Positions 23,501 to 35,978 of a DNA stretch of 64,000 nt are shown here, in pieces; position 1 is the stretch's first letter, and each line of letters starts with the position of its first letter. The DNA is from Holothuria scabra (taxonomy: Eukaryota; Echinodermata; Holothuroidea; Aspidochirotida; Holothuriidae). The notes under the pieces are model-generated. The model searched no databases, was not told the origin of the DNA, and saw nothing but the letters and a program-made list of their open reading frames with translations. The stretch covers positions 2,745,001-2,809,000 of the forward strand of contig CM074194.1 in the NCBI GenBank assembly GCA_037179385.1, read 5' to 3'. The translations under genes and the position numbers were made by a program.

Positions 23501-25497
23501 CCGATTGTGGCAAGAACTACAAAATGGCATGTACAGTTTTATTTGCTCAAATGACTGAAATTTTTGTTTTTATATTAGAAATCATATTAAATTGAAGTAA
23601 AGTTGCACACCTTTTGAATATTCATGTTTTCATAAGTTCTACGTTTAGTAGCCATTTTGTTTTCTTTGTTAAATAAAGCATTTATTGATATAAGATTGGT
23701 CTCTAGTATTCTTTAGTTTTGTCTTCCTGGTATTCATGTAAAATTAAAGGGAAAATGCACCCACCCCAACTTGAAATTGTACATCAAACTACCTCATTTG
23801 ATGAATGGCTCTTGGGAATCATGTGATAATATTGTGCTTCCTCAGTTGTCATGACACTAGAAGTGAATATCACATTTTAGCCATCTCAAGCTGGCAACTA
23901 ATAGTCTAGAATCTATCAGAGAACTTCCTGTTCAGGTATCTTGAGATCAATAAAGTTAAAGGCATGTGCCACCTTCAAAGACTATTTGCTCAATAGAGCA
24001 ACAAGGTTGGTTTAAACGATGTTAACTTCCGCAATTACAGAGAAAAGCTTCACCCGAAAAAACACCTTTCAGGTAACATTGGTTAAAACATCCTATTCAA
24101 TTCTAGCAGCATGGACCATTTAAAGGCTGTCACTCAAAACCAAAAAGTACTATTTCTCCTTTGGATACGAAAGTTCTCTCTCTTGTTACAGTTCTTTGAT
24201 TAACATTAAACTATAAATGTTACGAGTGTTTATATTACACAACATGCAATAAAAGTGTTCTAGAGCATGTTATGCCCACTGGGATTCAACCTTAAGCATG
24301 GTCAAGTGGTTAGAGCATCTGACTTTCAGTCAGGAAGTCTCCAGTTTGACTTCTGACTACATCATACCAAAGACCTTAAAAATGGAAATTATTGCCACTG
24401 TGCTTGGTGCTCAGCATAAGCAGTGGAGTAAGGAAAACAAGCTAGTGAGTGAGACACAACTGGAAAAAGGGTTGATGCCAGCCTGACTTAAATCGGTTGG
24501 TAACTGAGGTGTGAAATCTCATCTAAATGTGTAATTATTTAACTATACCCTTAAGCAGTAAAATAGGACTTTTTCAGGACAAGGGCAACTTTTTGATAAA
24601 TGTGAGAGAAGTAGGTTTGATAAATTGGGGTGACAAATACCTCTTCCAGTCTCAAGAACCATATTTGGGGATTTTTTCATTGTTTTGAATCATGGTTTCA
24701 ATGAGAAAAACCATGATTTTTATCGTGATTAATCAAAGAACCCTGCTCGAGAGACCATTATTTTTTAATTGATTAATTTCATCTCTATAAAAATTCAGCT
24801 GTACACTTGTAGCATTGCCATTAACATATGTTTAGGAATGAGCAGTGACAGGGAGGATAGCTTGCATTCCACAAAATGAAGAGAGTTAGTGAGGTAGCTA
24901 GACGACGTTTTAAAGCACAGTTTCTGACCGATTGATTTTAAGTCAGGCTGAAAGACAGAGTTCTTGGATTTTACACTTTTCTCACCAGGACATGGCCTCC
25001 AGCAGTAAAATAAGTTTGTGACTGTTTAAGGAGGTGCTTTGCACATCTTTGGGAGAAGCAACAAATTGCACAGTTGGGAGAAATGGAAATGTCTGGGATG
25101 ATGGCAACAGTTTCATATTTTGAGACAAATACTACGTGAAATTTTTTTTTAAAAAATTGTCGCTATTAGGATATTGCTACTCCAGAACATTAGTGTAGCT
25201 TATATGTGTGATTGGCCAATCCGTTTTGGGTGTCCCATCCTAATGAGCATCTGTGATAAATTTGCTTAAATAAGGTGAAATGTTATGGACATTTCATAAC
25301 AACTCTTCTAAACTCTTAATTTGTCAACTATTTCCCTCAAATAATTCACTCAAATTGAAAGTATTTTGTGGCAAAATGAAATATGAGAACATTTTATAGC
25401 CTTTAGGCAAGACTCTCTAAAGTTTTGTTGCACGTTTCACTGTGTGAACTTATTTATAAAAATAAAAACAAAAATAGTTTAAATGTTTCACAATATG
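20527..25497. other. 3' UTR of gene 1 and convergent intergenic region
   Basis: Genes 1 (plus) and 2 (minus) end facing each other across about 5 kb. Candidate plus-strand poly(A) signals are ATTAAA at 20712, AATAAA at 21200, 22315, 23405 and 23674. The region contains a MITE-like TTAA end (23745) and a tRNA-derived SINE (24297-24540). No further coding region seen. Confidence 0.6.
24297..24540 (+). mobile_element. tRNA-derived SINE, copy A
   Basis: The head resembles a tRNA: GTCAAGTGGTTAGAGCATCT fits a pol III A box (TGGTTAGAGCATC), with CAGTTTGACTT a degenerate B box about 35 bases on. The shared body (ACCTTAAAAATGGAA, then AGTGGAGTAAGGA) also occurs at 39145 and, inverted, at 58690. Confidence 0.7.
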
Positions 25498-26728
25498 TTA
25501 GCATGGAGGTAATTCTTCTTGAAGAAATCCTAGGAAACTGTTAATGGGTGGCAATTGAGAAAGGACTGTTTCGTCATATGACTGTTGGCTCTGTAAAGGC
25601 TGCCCCGGATCTGGGATCCTACGTGCCAAGCAACCATCTTTGGTGTTTGCCATTGGACATGGTAGTCTCTCATTTCCTGAAAAGTAACTAAAGCGATTGG
25701 AGTGTTTGCAAGACACCTCACTCTCAAAACCTGGTTTGCTGTCCTGGTCACGGTGACAGACACCCTCGTATGGGTACCTGCAACTACCAATTGAGTGATC
25801 CAGTTTGCTTCCTGGATTATATGAATCACCATAGTAACCATTGGTATTCCATGGGTACATTCCATTTCTCACAAGCTTCACTTGTACCTCACCATTCACG
25901 ATGTAGGAGGCACAATACTCCGCTTGTGATTGTTGTAACCCATTCATGTAATGTTCAGTCCATGAAGTTGAGGGTCGATTGCAGCCATGATGGTACGGAT
26001 CCTGTGACCCGCTCTGTGAATAGGACAACATATTTGGGGTCGTTGGTGGTGTAGGTGGAGCACCGGTCATATTAGGGAACTGATTTGCCATGCTCTCTGG
26101 ATGTTGGTAATACATGTCAGAGCTAGTGGTTGGCATATGGGACAATGTAGGCATCCTATGGTGATACCACTCCCTATGAGCATTCTCCATTAAACGTAAC
26201 GCATGCTTTCGGTATGTGTTCACATCGTACATCTCCGGCGGCAAGTGTGCAACCATTTGGTACATTGAAAGAGCAGGATTTATATCACTATACTGTGCCA
26301 GCATACTCGTGTCTCCGATAAAATCGGGCGAAATGTGGTGAGCGCCCTCAACATGTTGTGAGTAGTCATTGTTCATGAGGTGATGTGATTGGCCGAAAGT
26401 TCTGTGCTGACTTGTTTCTTGACCATTGTCGCTGGACGTAGTTGAAAGGTCAGATTGACAATCGGTGGTTTGGTGAAAGCTCGATGGACATGCGCCGTGA
26501 GGACTATGTAAGGACACGGAATAGTCATCCTTTAATTTATGACCCAATTGGCTCGCCACGACGTAAGTGTCATTACTCGTCCACCGTCTTCTCTGCGCAT
26601 TCTCAGATGTTGCGTTACCAAATTGCTCGCTCTCTTGGTTTGCTGACGAAATTAACTTGAGATACTCTTCGTGAGAGTATCGACCTCTTGCTCTCTCTTC
26701 TTGATAAAGGAAAGGGAGGTGTTCCTCA
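25498..26728 (-). CDS. Gene 2 last exon: C-terminal regulatory region of bHLH-PAS factor
   Basis: This exon has 410 codons including the TAA stop at 25498-25500; acceptor ATCTTTTAG. It completes PAS-B (SEEHLPFLYQEERARGRYS follows the previous exon) and continues into a long low-complexity region rich in Ser, His, Gln, Tyr, Met and Pro, with no folded domain visible. Notable points are GAPPTPPTTPNM, several HH pairs, a NGEVQVKLVRNG segment and the end SQLPPINSFLGFLQEELPP. The acidic/hydrophobic final stretch could be a transactivation motif (inference). Confidence 0.88.
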
Positions 26729-26998
26729 CTAAAAGATGGAATGGGAAAGGAAAAATGTTACTGAATTTTCTTCTATATATAAATCGCTTCACTTTATTAT
26801 TGCACTGCTTTCAAGGAGCATTTGCATATGACAGTATGGCACTTTTTTAAATGTCAAAATATAACACATGATAACTTCAGCCACGTTGCTTGAGATCTTT
26901 TCGACCATACTCACTAGTGTGATTCCCTATTCTTACAAAATAACGATAAAGAAATCGACTCGATAACGATTTTACCATGACATAGAACTTTATCGTGC

Positions 26999-27295
26999 CT
27001 CTAAAATCAAAAGAGTGAACTCAGTCAAGTCACTAAAAGCATGAAACTCACTCCATTATAGTGGAAAATTCACTCTTCCATGAGTGCCTGCAGTGGTCAC
27101 TCTTTTTTAAGAGTGATTACTGTAGACACTAAATCAAGAGTTAAACGTCGCTCTTTTGGAGTGAATGTTTGCTCTTTGCGGAGTGAGTCTCATTATTCTT
27201 GAAGTAAATTAACACTCTAATAGAGTGAATTCAAACTTCTCACTCTACTAGCAGATTAGAGTGTGATTCAATTCACTCTTTTGATTTTAGAGTGT
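26999..27295. mobile_element. MITE with TCTAAAATCAAAAGAGTGAA ends
   Basis: The left end (CTCTAAAATCAAAAGAGTGAA) and right end (TTCACTCTTTTGATTTTAGAGTG) are reverse complements over about 20 bases. The interior repeats the hexamer GAGTGA or its complement many times. A related GAGTGAA-rich patch lies at 47120-47210. No coding capacity. Confidence 0.7.
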
Positions 27296-27878
27296 GCAAT
27301 TTCACTATTTTTCTCTTTGTGGAATATAATCTGCTGTCCAGTGGCCTGGTCAGAATGTTAAAATTGGTGGAGGCAAACTAAGGGCAAAGGATAATATTGG
27401 CGCAAAAATTTTGGGCGCATCGCCAAACCGAACCCAAAGCGCCCGTTCCTTGTGGTCCCCCGGAAGCTCTGAGGTTTTAGCATATGTCTGGATGAAAAAT
27501 TAAATCTCAGGCGAGGCACAGTATATATTTTTTCGGGGCAAGTGTGGGGAATGTCCCTCATGCCCTACAGCAGCATCGCCGTTGCTACTGTCTAAACTGA
27601 CCATTTCCATTGAAATCGCAAGAATAACTGTTTATTCTAAACTCCTCATTTGATCGAATTTGTAATAGTTCAGCGTGACTGGGAACAGTTATCGCGGCTC
27701 CGCAAAGGTCTCGGTTTAAGTCTGGTTGAACATTCCGTAAGAAATAACATGATATCACTTTAACTAATTCGTGCTATCATGATTTTCTCCTGGGAAACTC
27801 TAAACACTTATTTTCATCATGTGAATTTTGGCCCTCACCGGTTTCTTAATTTCTTCTGACATATTTAAATAGCCTACA

Positions 27879-28160
27879 CATGGGCGTCCGCAGGTAAGGG
27901 CAAGGGGGAACACTTCCCCCCCCCCCCCCCTGGAAAATCAAAAATTTGAAAAAACGTATAAAAATCAAAGCAAAAACCCGAACAAAACGTGTTTTCCGAG
28001 TTTCCATGCCAAAAATAGGCTTTAGAAATGCCATTTCCGGCGATCTGGGAGGCATTTTGGGCTGAAATTTTCGCACGTTTCATGTCAATTCATGTTGAAT
28101 CAGAGGTTTTGCCCCCATCTAGAAATTTTGCCCCCCCCCCCCCGACTTTTGACGCCCATG
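27879..28160. mobile_element. Short hAT-like non-autonomous element
   Basis: The ends CATGGGCGTC and GACGCCCATG are exact inverted repeats. They are flanked by near-identical 8-bp direct repeats AGCCTACA (27871-27878) and AGCCTACC (28161-28168), the target-site length of hAT elements. The interior has C-rich runs and no reading frame of note. Confidence 0.65.
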
Positions 28161-28316
28161 AGCCTACCAACAGTAACTACACCGTTTTATGGCGGAAATT
28201 ATATTGACAAACGTGGTCAGAAACAGAACATGTGATTTTCGTACAATATAATAGCCAAAAACAGTGAAATGAACAGCGGGAACATCATTGTCAAAATTTT
28301 GTGTGATCATTAATAC

Positions 28317-28458
28317 CTTGCAATAGTGTGATTAAAAACGATTTCTTCCTCGCTGTTTTCTAACGTCACCCTTTGGCCGTAAGAATGAAGCCACACCCAC
28401 GATCCAGCTTGATTCCTCAGACGAAGCAGAATAATGTGACTTTCGTCTGTCTCTAAAA
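28317..28458 (-). CDS. Gene 2 exon: PAS-B second half
   Basis: 142 bp; acceptor CTTTCAG, donor GCAAG|GTATTA. It encodes ILETDESHIILLRLRNQAGS then WVWLHSYGQRVTLENSEEEI and VFNHTIA, the G/H beta-strands of PAS-B. The hallmark W-x-W is present. Confidence 0.88.
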
Positions 28459-29530
28459 CTGAAAGGAAGATCAATACAGTAGAAACGTTGGTACATTTTA
28501 ACTTTTTTTTTTTTTTATAAATGCCTCACCCTTTCAAAAGCAGCAGTTTGCATAATACCCCTTTGGAATAATTTCTCCTGTATGTCTGCCATTCAGTTCG
28601 TCTGTCAGTCCGTCTGTCAATGACCATAATCAATCATTCAGTCAATCTGTTAGTCAAACAGTTGTTTAAACGGTATTCAATGCAGTGACCAACAGGTTAC
28701 ACTACCAGTCATTCAGTCATTAAGTCATTCAGTCAGATTTACAGGGGGTACTCCGTTGCAGAATGCGGAGCATTAAGCACAAAAGCAGTAGGTTCAATTT
28801 TTAAAGTCTTTGGTCTGACTCGGTCTGCTAATCAAACCCTGAACCTTCCGAGTGAGAGTCGGGTGTCGGTCCGATGAAGACGCTGTTCCAAATATTATAA
28901 CGAACAATTCAAGTGGACCCTGAAATACTCCCAAATGACAGAATGAAGGGTTCATGGGGCACAAAACTTAACTGCAATTTTTTAATGGCATCAAGGCAGA
29001 CAACTGTGCAGTTTATAGGGACAACGCAATTTAAGGCACTTTTGATCAATGTTGTAGTCTACTTTTTTCATGAATGCCTCTAAAGAATCATTTGCCAATA
29101 TTTTTCTCACTAAATTGTGATATTAACTCTGAGTAGTTGATTGTTTTACTACATCACAGAAGATGTTAGGAAGAGAAACAAAATGAAATTGTGAAGTTTT
29201 GGTAGTTGTTTCAAGTTTCAAAGCAAGTTTAGGGCGCATACCCTTTTATCGATATGTATCTTCTCTACTTTTAGTTACAATACGAAAAGAGATATTGAGC
29301 TATTTCATCGATAATTGTGAAAGAGATACACATGAAGGATTCTTACATACAGGTTGTGACTCTAAAGTTACAAGTTTCAGCTTCAAAACTTTTAAGTCAC
29401 CATTAACTGAAAATCGGTCATCATTATTTGAAAATTGGTCAATGTTTCACACACTGAATGTTGGCGCCAAAATGTGAAACACTATGTACACGTAAGTATC
29501 CTGATTTATGGAACTAATCTGTAAACTTAC
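28459..29530 (-). other. Intron of gene 2
   Basis: Repeated CAGTCnGTC/TCATTCAGTCA-like words at 28590-28740 form a degenerate short-unit repeat. A SINE-like fragment (about 28740-28900, with GCAGTAGGTTCAATTTTTAA) resembles the body of the SINE at 58690. No exon seen. Confidence 0.5.
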
Positions 29531-29637
29531 TTGCTTTATGGCAAGTATACACTGTGGCAAGATCGTCTGGATGGATCACGTGGTACAATGACGTATTTAG
29601 TACTTCTGTCATATCAACTCCAAGAACATTTTCAATT
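29531..29637 (-). CDS. Gene 2 exon: PAS-B first half
   Basis: 107 bp; acceptor TTTTTCAG, donor GCAA|GTAAGT. It encodes IENVLGVDMTEVLNTSLYHV and then IHPDDLATVYTCHKA, the PAS-B helical segment with the conserved H-P-D-D-L. Confidence 0.88.
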
Positions 29638-30775
29638 CTGAAAAAAAAGCAAAAGAGGACTGCATAATTGAAACTTTCTTAGTTGAAAAAGAAAATTTCT
29701 GTGCGTGAGGCAATATAAATAAACACATTCTTACACGAATTCGTAAAGTAACGACTTTCGGAAAGTGACATCATATGCAACCACTACCGTACTCTATACA
29801 CAGTCTGACCCACCTCTCGCCGTCAGACGAGAAATAATAAATTCGGAGGTAAATTTGTGATCATCTCTTTTGCGGTTGTACGGTACTAACTGGGGTCGCA
29901 ATCTGATGTTACCTAAATGGGGGGTGCCTCGAAAAAAAGTTGGAAACTCCATTTCTAGTGAAATGTACATCATGTATCTCAACGATATAGACCTAGATAA
30001 CAACATAAACATTTCTATGTTTTACTCTGCATCGACTGAAAACTGAGAAAAGCTAGGTACCAGAAAATAAAAGTATATTTTCAAATTCCCCTCCCTTTTC
30101 GTCAGTCAGTAAAAAAATCCCGTGCAGCACAAAATTTCGAAAGTAGTCCCTTTATTTTACAGCATTACAACAATAACTTCAATTCCAGACCCCCGTGACG
30201 GATTCAGTCGTCTTCCCCGAACACAAGCACTGTCCCCACCTCATGCGGCGAAATCCCTGACTATCCGGCCTCAAGTAATTGGGTTTCTCTAAACCTAGCT
30301 TTGCATAGTCATTCTCGGCGATGTTATCTCCCAAAAAAAGTTATCGTTTTATCCAATCCAGCAACTCTCTTTTCTAAAGAATGCACACTTTATGTATATT
30401 TCTTTCAACTCTTATGAAGCACGCCCTCTACAGCGCCAGTCATGTATCTACGTCCGTGCGCGGAGGATGGCCACGGAAAGAGGGAGGAACTACAGTCTCG
30501 AGAAGAATGAGGATTGAAGGTATTATTACAGAGAGAGTAAAATTTATGGTTTAGTGAAACCGTGGAAGTACCACATTTCTATGCGAAAATTATCAGCGAA
30601 GACTCGGCAGAGTCTATTCCAAACCCGGTCCGTGACAGTGTCTCACTTTGTTGGTAGCAACAAAAATTATTTAAAATTTTCTCGGAAACGCATCGGAATT
30701 ACGTTGAACGCACGTTGATGTTATATCTTCATGCAAACTTAAAAATATAGCACTGATTGGTACAACAAACAATAC
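29638..30775 (-). other. Intron of gene 2
   Basis: No exon, transposon end or RNA gene recognised. Confidence 0.5.
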
Positions 30776-30966
30776 CTATCATCCACGGAGGTAGTGGTAA
30801 AATCCAGTTTATGTCTCGTCCAAAACGCTTGACTGTTAGAATCCAGATCTGTGTTTGATGTGACAGCTGAAAAAACTTGGAACGATGCAAATAGAACTTG
30901 ACAAGGACTTGTCCTTGATTTCACAGCTTCTGGTAACGTATGCATGGTTCCATTACACAACATTTT
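30776..30966 (-). CDS. Gene 2 exon: end of PAS-A and start of PAS-B
   Basis: 191 bp; acceptor CTCAACAG, donor GATAG|GTATTG. Phase 0 in. It encodes KMLCNGTMHTLPEAVKSRTS, then VLFASFQVFSAV (last PAS-A strand), then a short linker and FWTRHKLDFTTTSVDDR, which opens PAS-B. The PAS-A/PAS-B linker is short compared with AhR. Confidence 0.88.
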
Positions 30967-31334
30967 CTGTTGAGAAAAAATCAGACCCTCTTGCTTAAAG
31001 AATTTGTTTTACAGGAAATATCATTTTAAATCCAATATTTTTCAACACAGAATGACTGGCTATTTCATATTGGGCTGTGTGGTAGCTTCCCTTTTAAGAT
31101 AGAAGTTTCTAACAGATAACAATTCAGCTATTTGTTTTCGAAACTAATTTTTCACCATCCCCCACTTTCAACAGGGAGCTGAAACTCTGCCTTCAAAACT
31201 TCCAAGTAGTAAAACCTTCATAACTATTCTGAACAAATGTTTTAGGGAGAGAAATTTATTTATGATGTTTATTGTTGTGTTTGAATGATTTAATAATTAT
31301 TATCTGTAACTTAGGCAATTTTCTATGTACACTG

Positions 31335-32105
31335 TGAAACATTTCCTGTAAAATTTACCGTAAATTACTGGCAGCTGAGCTGCCAATAGCTTACTGTAAA
31401 TTTTACAGTATCAGGCAGTGTACTGTAAAATTAATTTTACAGTAAGAGTGCTGTAATTCTTACAGTCCCACGGAAAACAGTAATTGTAAGATGTCCACCA
31501 ATAAATATAATTTACTGTACCATGAACAGTTGCAGGGAGCGGAAACAATGACAGTTGAGGTTCACTCACGCTTCATTTTTTCATAGTCCTCCCGACTCTC
31601 TGGCAAAGGGCTGTTCGGCGAAACCAAACTTTAAAACTGAAGAAGCTATACGTTCACATGAGGACAACACTTGACCAATCTCAACGCTTCATTTGTAAGT
31701 GCAATCAAATAAACAATGAGCAGTTAAATGCCTCATGGTTGGATACTTCCAATGCTTTTATATTTTAAATATCAAACATACCGGTTGCATGGAATAAATT
31801 ATTGCATTGCAACTTTAGAATGCAATCAAACTAATTGGTGGCTCGGATCACTAATGAAAGTTTGTGCATTTTGCAATTAAATTTGAAGTGAAACATTGAG
31901 AGAAGGAATTACGTAAACAATTAAACTTTCTATAATTAACTATATCACCTAAAAGAAACTGAATATTCATGAACACAGTAAATTTACATGCTGTTGCTCA
32001 CTGTTTAAAGAAAATTACTGTATAGAAACGACTACAGTATCTTACTATAAGAGAATGTCGTAAATTACTGTAAAAGTTGCTGCAACTTTTTACAGAGCCT
32101 TGTGT
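31335..32105. repeat. ACTGTAA-palindrome repeat, possible MITE
   Basis: Positions 31421-31444 are a perfect 24-bp palindrome built on TACTGTAAAATT. Positions 31392-31410 are a second one (TACTGTAAA-T-TTTACAGTA). Similar TTACTGTA and TTTTACAG words recur at 31985-32100, so the whole may be one diverged element with repeated palindromic ends. Confidence 0.45.
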
Positions 32106-32787
32106 ACACCTTTCGGAGCATTTTAAACGCAATACTTCCGTTTCAAAGACGGCTTTGTTAATAATGGACGGCTTACGTAGTTTAAAGATAAAAAAAAAAT
32201 CCCAGTACAAAATGGTGGGCCAGATTAAGATTCCCTTATGATGTCTGTGTGTTTAAAGTAAACCGTTGAAATATAAAGACTAGAAATCTCCTGCACGACA
32301 ATATTGCATTGATTATTACAGTTTATGGACAAACGACCAATACTTTAGCCTGTTTTCTGTCTAAGTTTGATCAAAAAGCTACATGGTTTCATTGAAAAGA
32401 TTCTGCCTGCTGACATGTAAACGAAGGTTAGAAATTCCGCATATCAAAAAGACATATACTGTTTCCAAAAAGGAGGGGATTACGAGAAGGCACCTTAGTC
32501 CTAAATTGTCTGGTTTAAATGCTATGATTTTTATTAATTTTTATAAGTCTGTGGTACAACTCATTTATTTTTACAGGTTGGAACGTTTTTTTCTCTTTCC
32601 GACTCAAAGGTGGAGGAAATTTTAACGAAAACTCACAAAAATAGGATCGGAATCCGATCAGATTTCACTGAGGTGTGACCGCCCCTTAAATTTTCTCTAA
32701 TAAGTTCTTTTGAAGAATAGGCCTACACTTTCGTCAGGGAAAATAATTTTTAAATAAGTAAGGGCCTCACTAGCATTCGGATGTACC

Positions 32788-33090
32788 TTAAAGGGCCAAT
32801 CGTCTCATCCCAAACTATAATTCTTCTAGATGTCTACAGAAATTCTCAATTGGCTTAGTTCTTTGATTGACAGCTAATTCAAACAATGCCGAGTGCCAAA
32901 GCTTATTTAACACAGCATGAACTCTGCTGAGAGTGTTTTGATCATACAGGTTGAGCTTTTCTATACTCGCACTATAGCAATATACTGAGATTATGTCTTT
33001 ATGAGGATGAATTTCAGACAATTGTGGGAGGGACTTCAGTAAGAAGGTCAGGAGATTCGATACTTTTTGGGGTGAGAGAATTAAGCCTGA
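32788..33090. mobile_element. TTAA MITE family 1, copy 3 (diverged)
   Basis: Left end CTTAAAGGGCCAATCGTCTC; the body matches the copy at 3387 (TTGATTGACAGCTAATTCAA, GGATGAATTTCAGACAATTG). The right end is decayed (GAGAGAATTAAGCC). Open frames across it are a property of the repeat. Confidence 0.8.
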
Positions 33091-33695
33091 ACCATTTCGC
33101 AATAAAAACATATACCGTATTTGGTCAATGAGAGCACCATATTTAAAACGTTTTTGACACTTCCTGCGAACTTTCACAGAACAATTAATGTAAGACATAT
33201 CCGTTGAATCGCCAAAGGAAAACAAGGAAGAAAATGGGGAAAAGAAAATTGCATGTTTTCACAAGAACAGTCATAAAGTAAAGAGAAATTTTGCGAAACA
33301 CTCAGGACTAACACAAAGCTTCATTAACAAAACATAAACATTGTTTTGTTTTCACCAGTAAAAACAAAGCGATAGTCACAAGAAAATTAAACACATAACA
33401 CTTGACGTTAATCTCTCTTTTCAAGTACACTAATGGGGAGTGACCTGTGCGTTTTGGTAATAAATCTGTTATACTTTTAAAACTGTTGTTTTATAAATGT
33501 AGATGATAAGTTAAGTCATCCAAAAGTCAGGTAGCTCAATAAATTAAATTTACATGAAACGGATTTCTTGCAAGAAGACTTTGGCTGTTTGCAGTTTACG
33601 AATAATTTGCTAACCCGAACTTTCAATGTTTAAATAACGCATTGTGCATATCTCATATCATAATGATATATTTTTGAAGGGGGGGGGGGTGGTGG

Positions 33696-34876
33696 TACAA
33701 CCGATAATGTAAAAGCTAATCGATAATGTAAAAACGACCAATAATTTAAAAAAAATGCCGATAATGTAAAAAAAATACCGATAATGTAAAAAATTTTTGA
33801 ACTGATAATTAAAAAAAAAATTACCGATAATGTAAAAACTGTTCTAATGAGGGTTGCATAGGTTCCTACCTATAGGTGTTTATGCGTGCCAGTGTAGGCA
33901 GGTAAGCTGGCAGGCGGTGTGTGCGCATGTACCCTGTGTGAATTTATTGGTCTATACACCCTTAACACACCTGGGCAAACAAAGCACATGCTACATTTTT
34001 GTAGAAGAAAATTGCTGAAACATCACGATTTTGCCTTTTTATTACATTAATTTTTTCCAATAAATTTAACAAAGTTTGCTAAATGTTTCATGAGCTATTT
34101 TTGCCCATCTATTCTTAGAGTATATAATTGACTAGGTTGTGTCTGAGTATGACCTTCATCACGGGAGCAGCCAGGAATTTTTATTAGGGGAGGGATGGCC
34201 ACGTACAGGGACTGATCGCGTCTTGGGTATTTTTGAATAATAAAGGACCCTAAGATGTAGGCTAGAGGGAAGCCAGGGGCCATGCCCCCAGTTGATTTCT
34301 AAAAAAATATTTTGCAATGGTACAGAAAGAAAGATGTTAATGATGCAAATGATATTAGCGCCACATTAGCCCTATCTTATGGGACTTTATTACTCAAAAA
34401 ATTCCCCTAGACGGCGATCAGGCCCTGTAGTTGGCCACCCTCATAAAAAGTCCTGGCTACCCCCGTGATGAAGGCTACACTCAGACACAACATAGTCAAT
34501 TATACACTCTAAGAACAGATGGACAAAAATAGCTCAATATATAAATTCACACGGGGTACATCCGCACGTACGCATGTACCTTCGCACCGACGCACAAACC
34601 TATTTGCTTTCCCGCCCTGCCCGCCTGCCGCCTGTCAGCTTACCTGCCTACCTACATAAACTCGCATACATACACACCCATAGGTAGGACCAAACGAAAC
34701 CCTCGTTAGAACAGTGTTTACATTATCGGTAAGTTGTTTTTACATTATCGGTTCAAAGAATTTTTACATTAATGGTGTTTTTTTACACTATCTGTTATTT
34801 TTACATTATCGTTATTTTGTTTTTACATTATCGGTCGTTTTTACATTATCGGTTAATTTTTACATTATAAGTTGTA
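33696..34876. mobile_element. Fold-back (long palindromic) element with CCGATAATGTAAAA repeats
   Basis: The left arm (about 33696-34265) and right arm (about 34375-34876) are reverse complements over most of their length. The outer part of each arm is a run of seven to eight variants of CCGATAATGTAAAA (for example 33701, 33721, 33757, 33778, 33823, and complements at 34725-34865). Inner parts also pair (AGCCAGGAATTTTTAT with ATAAAAAGTCCTGGCT; GTGTCTGAGTATGACCTTCA with TGAAGGCTACACTCAGACAC). The centre is about 34270-34370. Terminal tandem subrepeats plus long inverted arms are the architecture of fold-back transposons. No transposase is seen. Confidence 0.75.
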
Positions 34877-35606
34877 AAAGGGGGTAGGCCTAGTTGGCAA
34901 AACGCTTTTGCCAGATATTAATGGTGAGATTCATTTAACTGTTCACAAGAGATAAAAACTGTTTTCTAACTGTGTCGTGTTGTTGTGTTATGGAAGGCAA
35001 TAAGCAATCAGTATTTTAAAGCACTTCACATTCAGGGACTAAATTCCACAATTAAATTGTCCTCCTTTTGTCATGCAAAGTTTGTTGAATTAGTCATTGA
35101 GAGGAGGTTAATTAATATCATAACTACTCTTGATCGCAAAACGAGTTTGTCGTGATCCACCTAAGATTGCGTGATTAAGATTTATAATCCGGCCTCCTAA
35201 TAAGTTGAAAGTTTAAACCATTTCATCATGTATAAAATTGATTATATACAATCTGAAGCCATTATTAATTTAATTAAGGGTAATAAAGATGGATATAAAG
35301 AAGTCATAAAAATGTAGTTTTTTTTTTTAAAAGAAACATGACATCTGCCAAAAGAGATTATTTAAGAGCCGTTTATGTTTGATGGTTGGATGGGCGTAGT
35401 AGGTAATATTTTTTTCATGATTATTTAAGCTGCAACTTTCGAGGAAAAGCTTACAAAATAGTAAATGTAAGATAGTTCATTGGGAAGTTTATTGGCAAAG
35501 TCAAATAGCATCAAATATAGAAGGCTGTAATTGCTTCGAAGAATAATACTTCTTGATCGACGTCGGTTTAATTAAATTTGATATGCACAGGGAAAAAAGT
35601 GATTTA

Positions 35607-35962
35607 TTAAGGGAACTTGTACGAGAAAAGTGACCCTCCTTCCCTGCGAGAGAATAAATGGTCCAATTCTCTGGCTGCAAGCAGTTTTGAACCCTGACCT
35701 ACTTATTAAGCCCCTCGCACAACTGCCTGAGACTCATCCTCATACAACTACAATATCAGTTTATTGCTTTAGGGTGAGTACAAAATATACTTCAACACGT
35801 AGTTAAAACACTCTCGTTACATCGAATCCTGTGTAAAAGCAGTAAAGAGTTACAATACCTTAATTTTTTTTAACTTACTAATAATCAAAAAGCTGTACCA
35901 ATTGAGAAATTCTGTGGACTGCTACAAAAATTGTAGTATGGGGTGATAGTTGGCTGTCTTTA
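35607..35962. mobile_element. TTAA MITE family 1, inverted copy
   Basis: TTAA at both ends. The internal blocks are reverse complements of family 1 (GAGACTCATCCTCAT, CAGTTTATTGCTTTAGGGTG, and ATGGGGTGATAG near the end). Confidence 0.75.
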
Positions 35963-35978
35963 AGTGAACAGAACTTAC

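Larger units (their letters stand above)
26729..28316 (-). other. Intron of gene 2 with two MITE-like elements
   Basis: Contains an inverted-repeat element at about 26999-27295 and a CATGGGCGTC-ended element at 27879-28160. No exon seen. Confidence 0.6.
30967..35978 (-). other. Intron of gene 2 with fold-back element and MITEs
   Basis: Contains ACTGTAA palindromes (31340-31480, 31985-32100), MITE copies at 32788-33090 and 35607-35962, and the 1.2-kb fold-back at 33696-34876. No exon seen. Confidence 0.6.

Noticed and set aside
32815..33225. 136-codon minus-strand frame between PAS exons, first part resembling a PAS-A segment
   Set aside because: Most of it is a family 1 MITE copy, there is no acceptor in the right phase, and the true missing PAS-A segment was found at 35979-36083.
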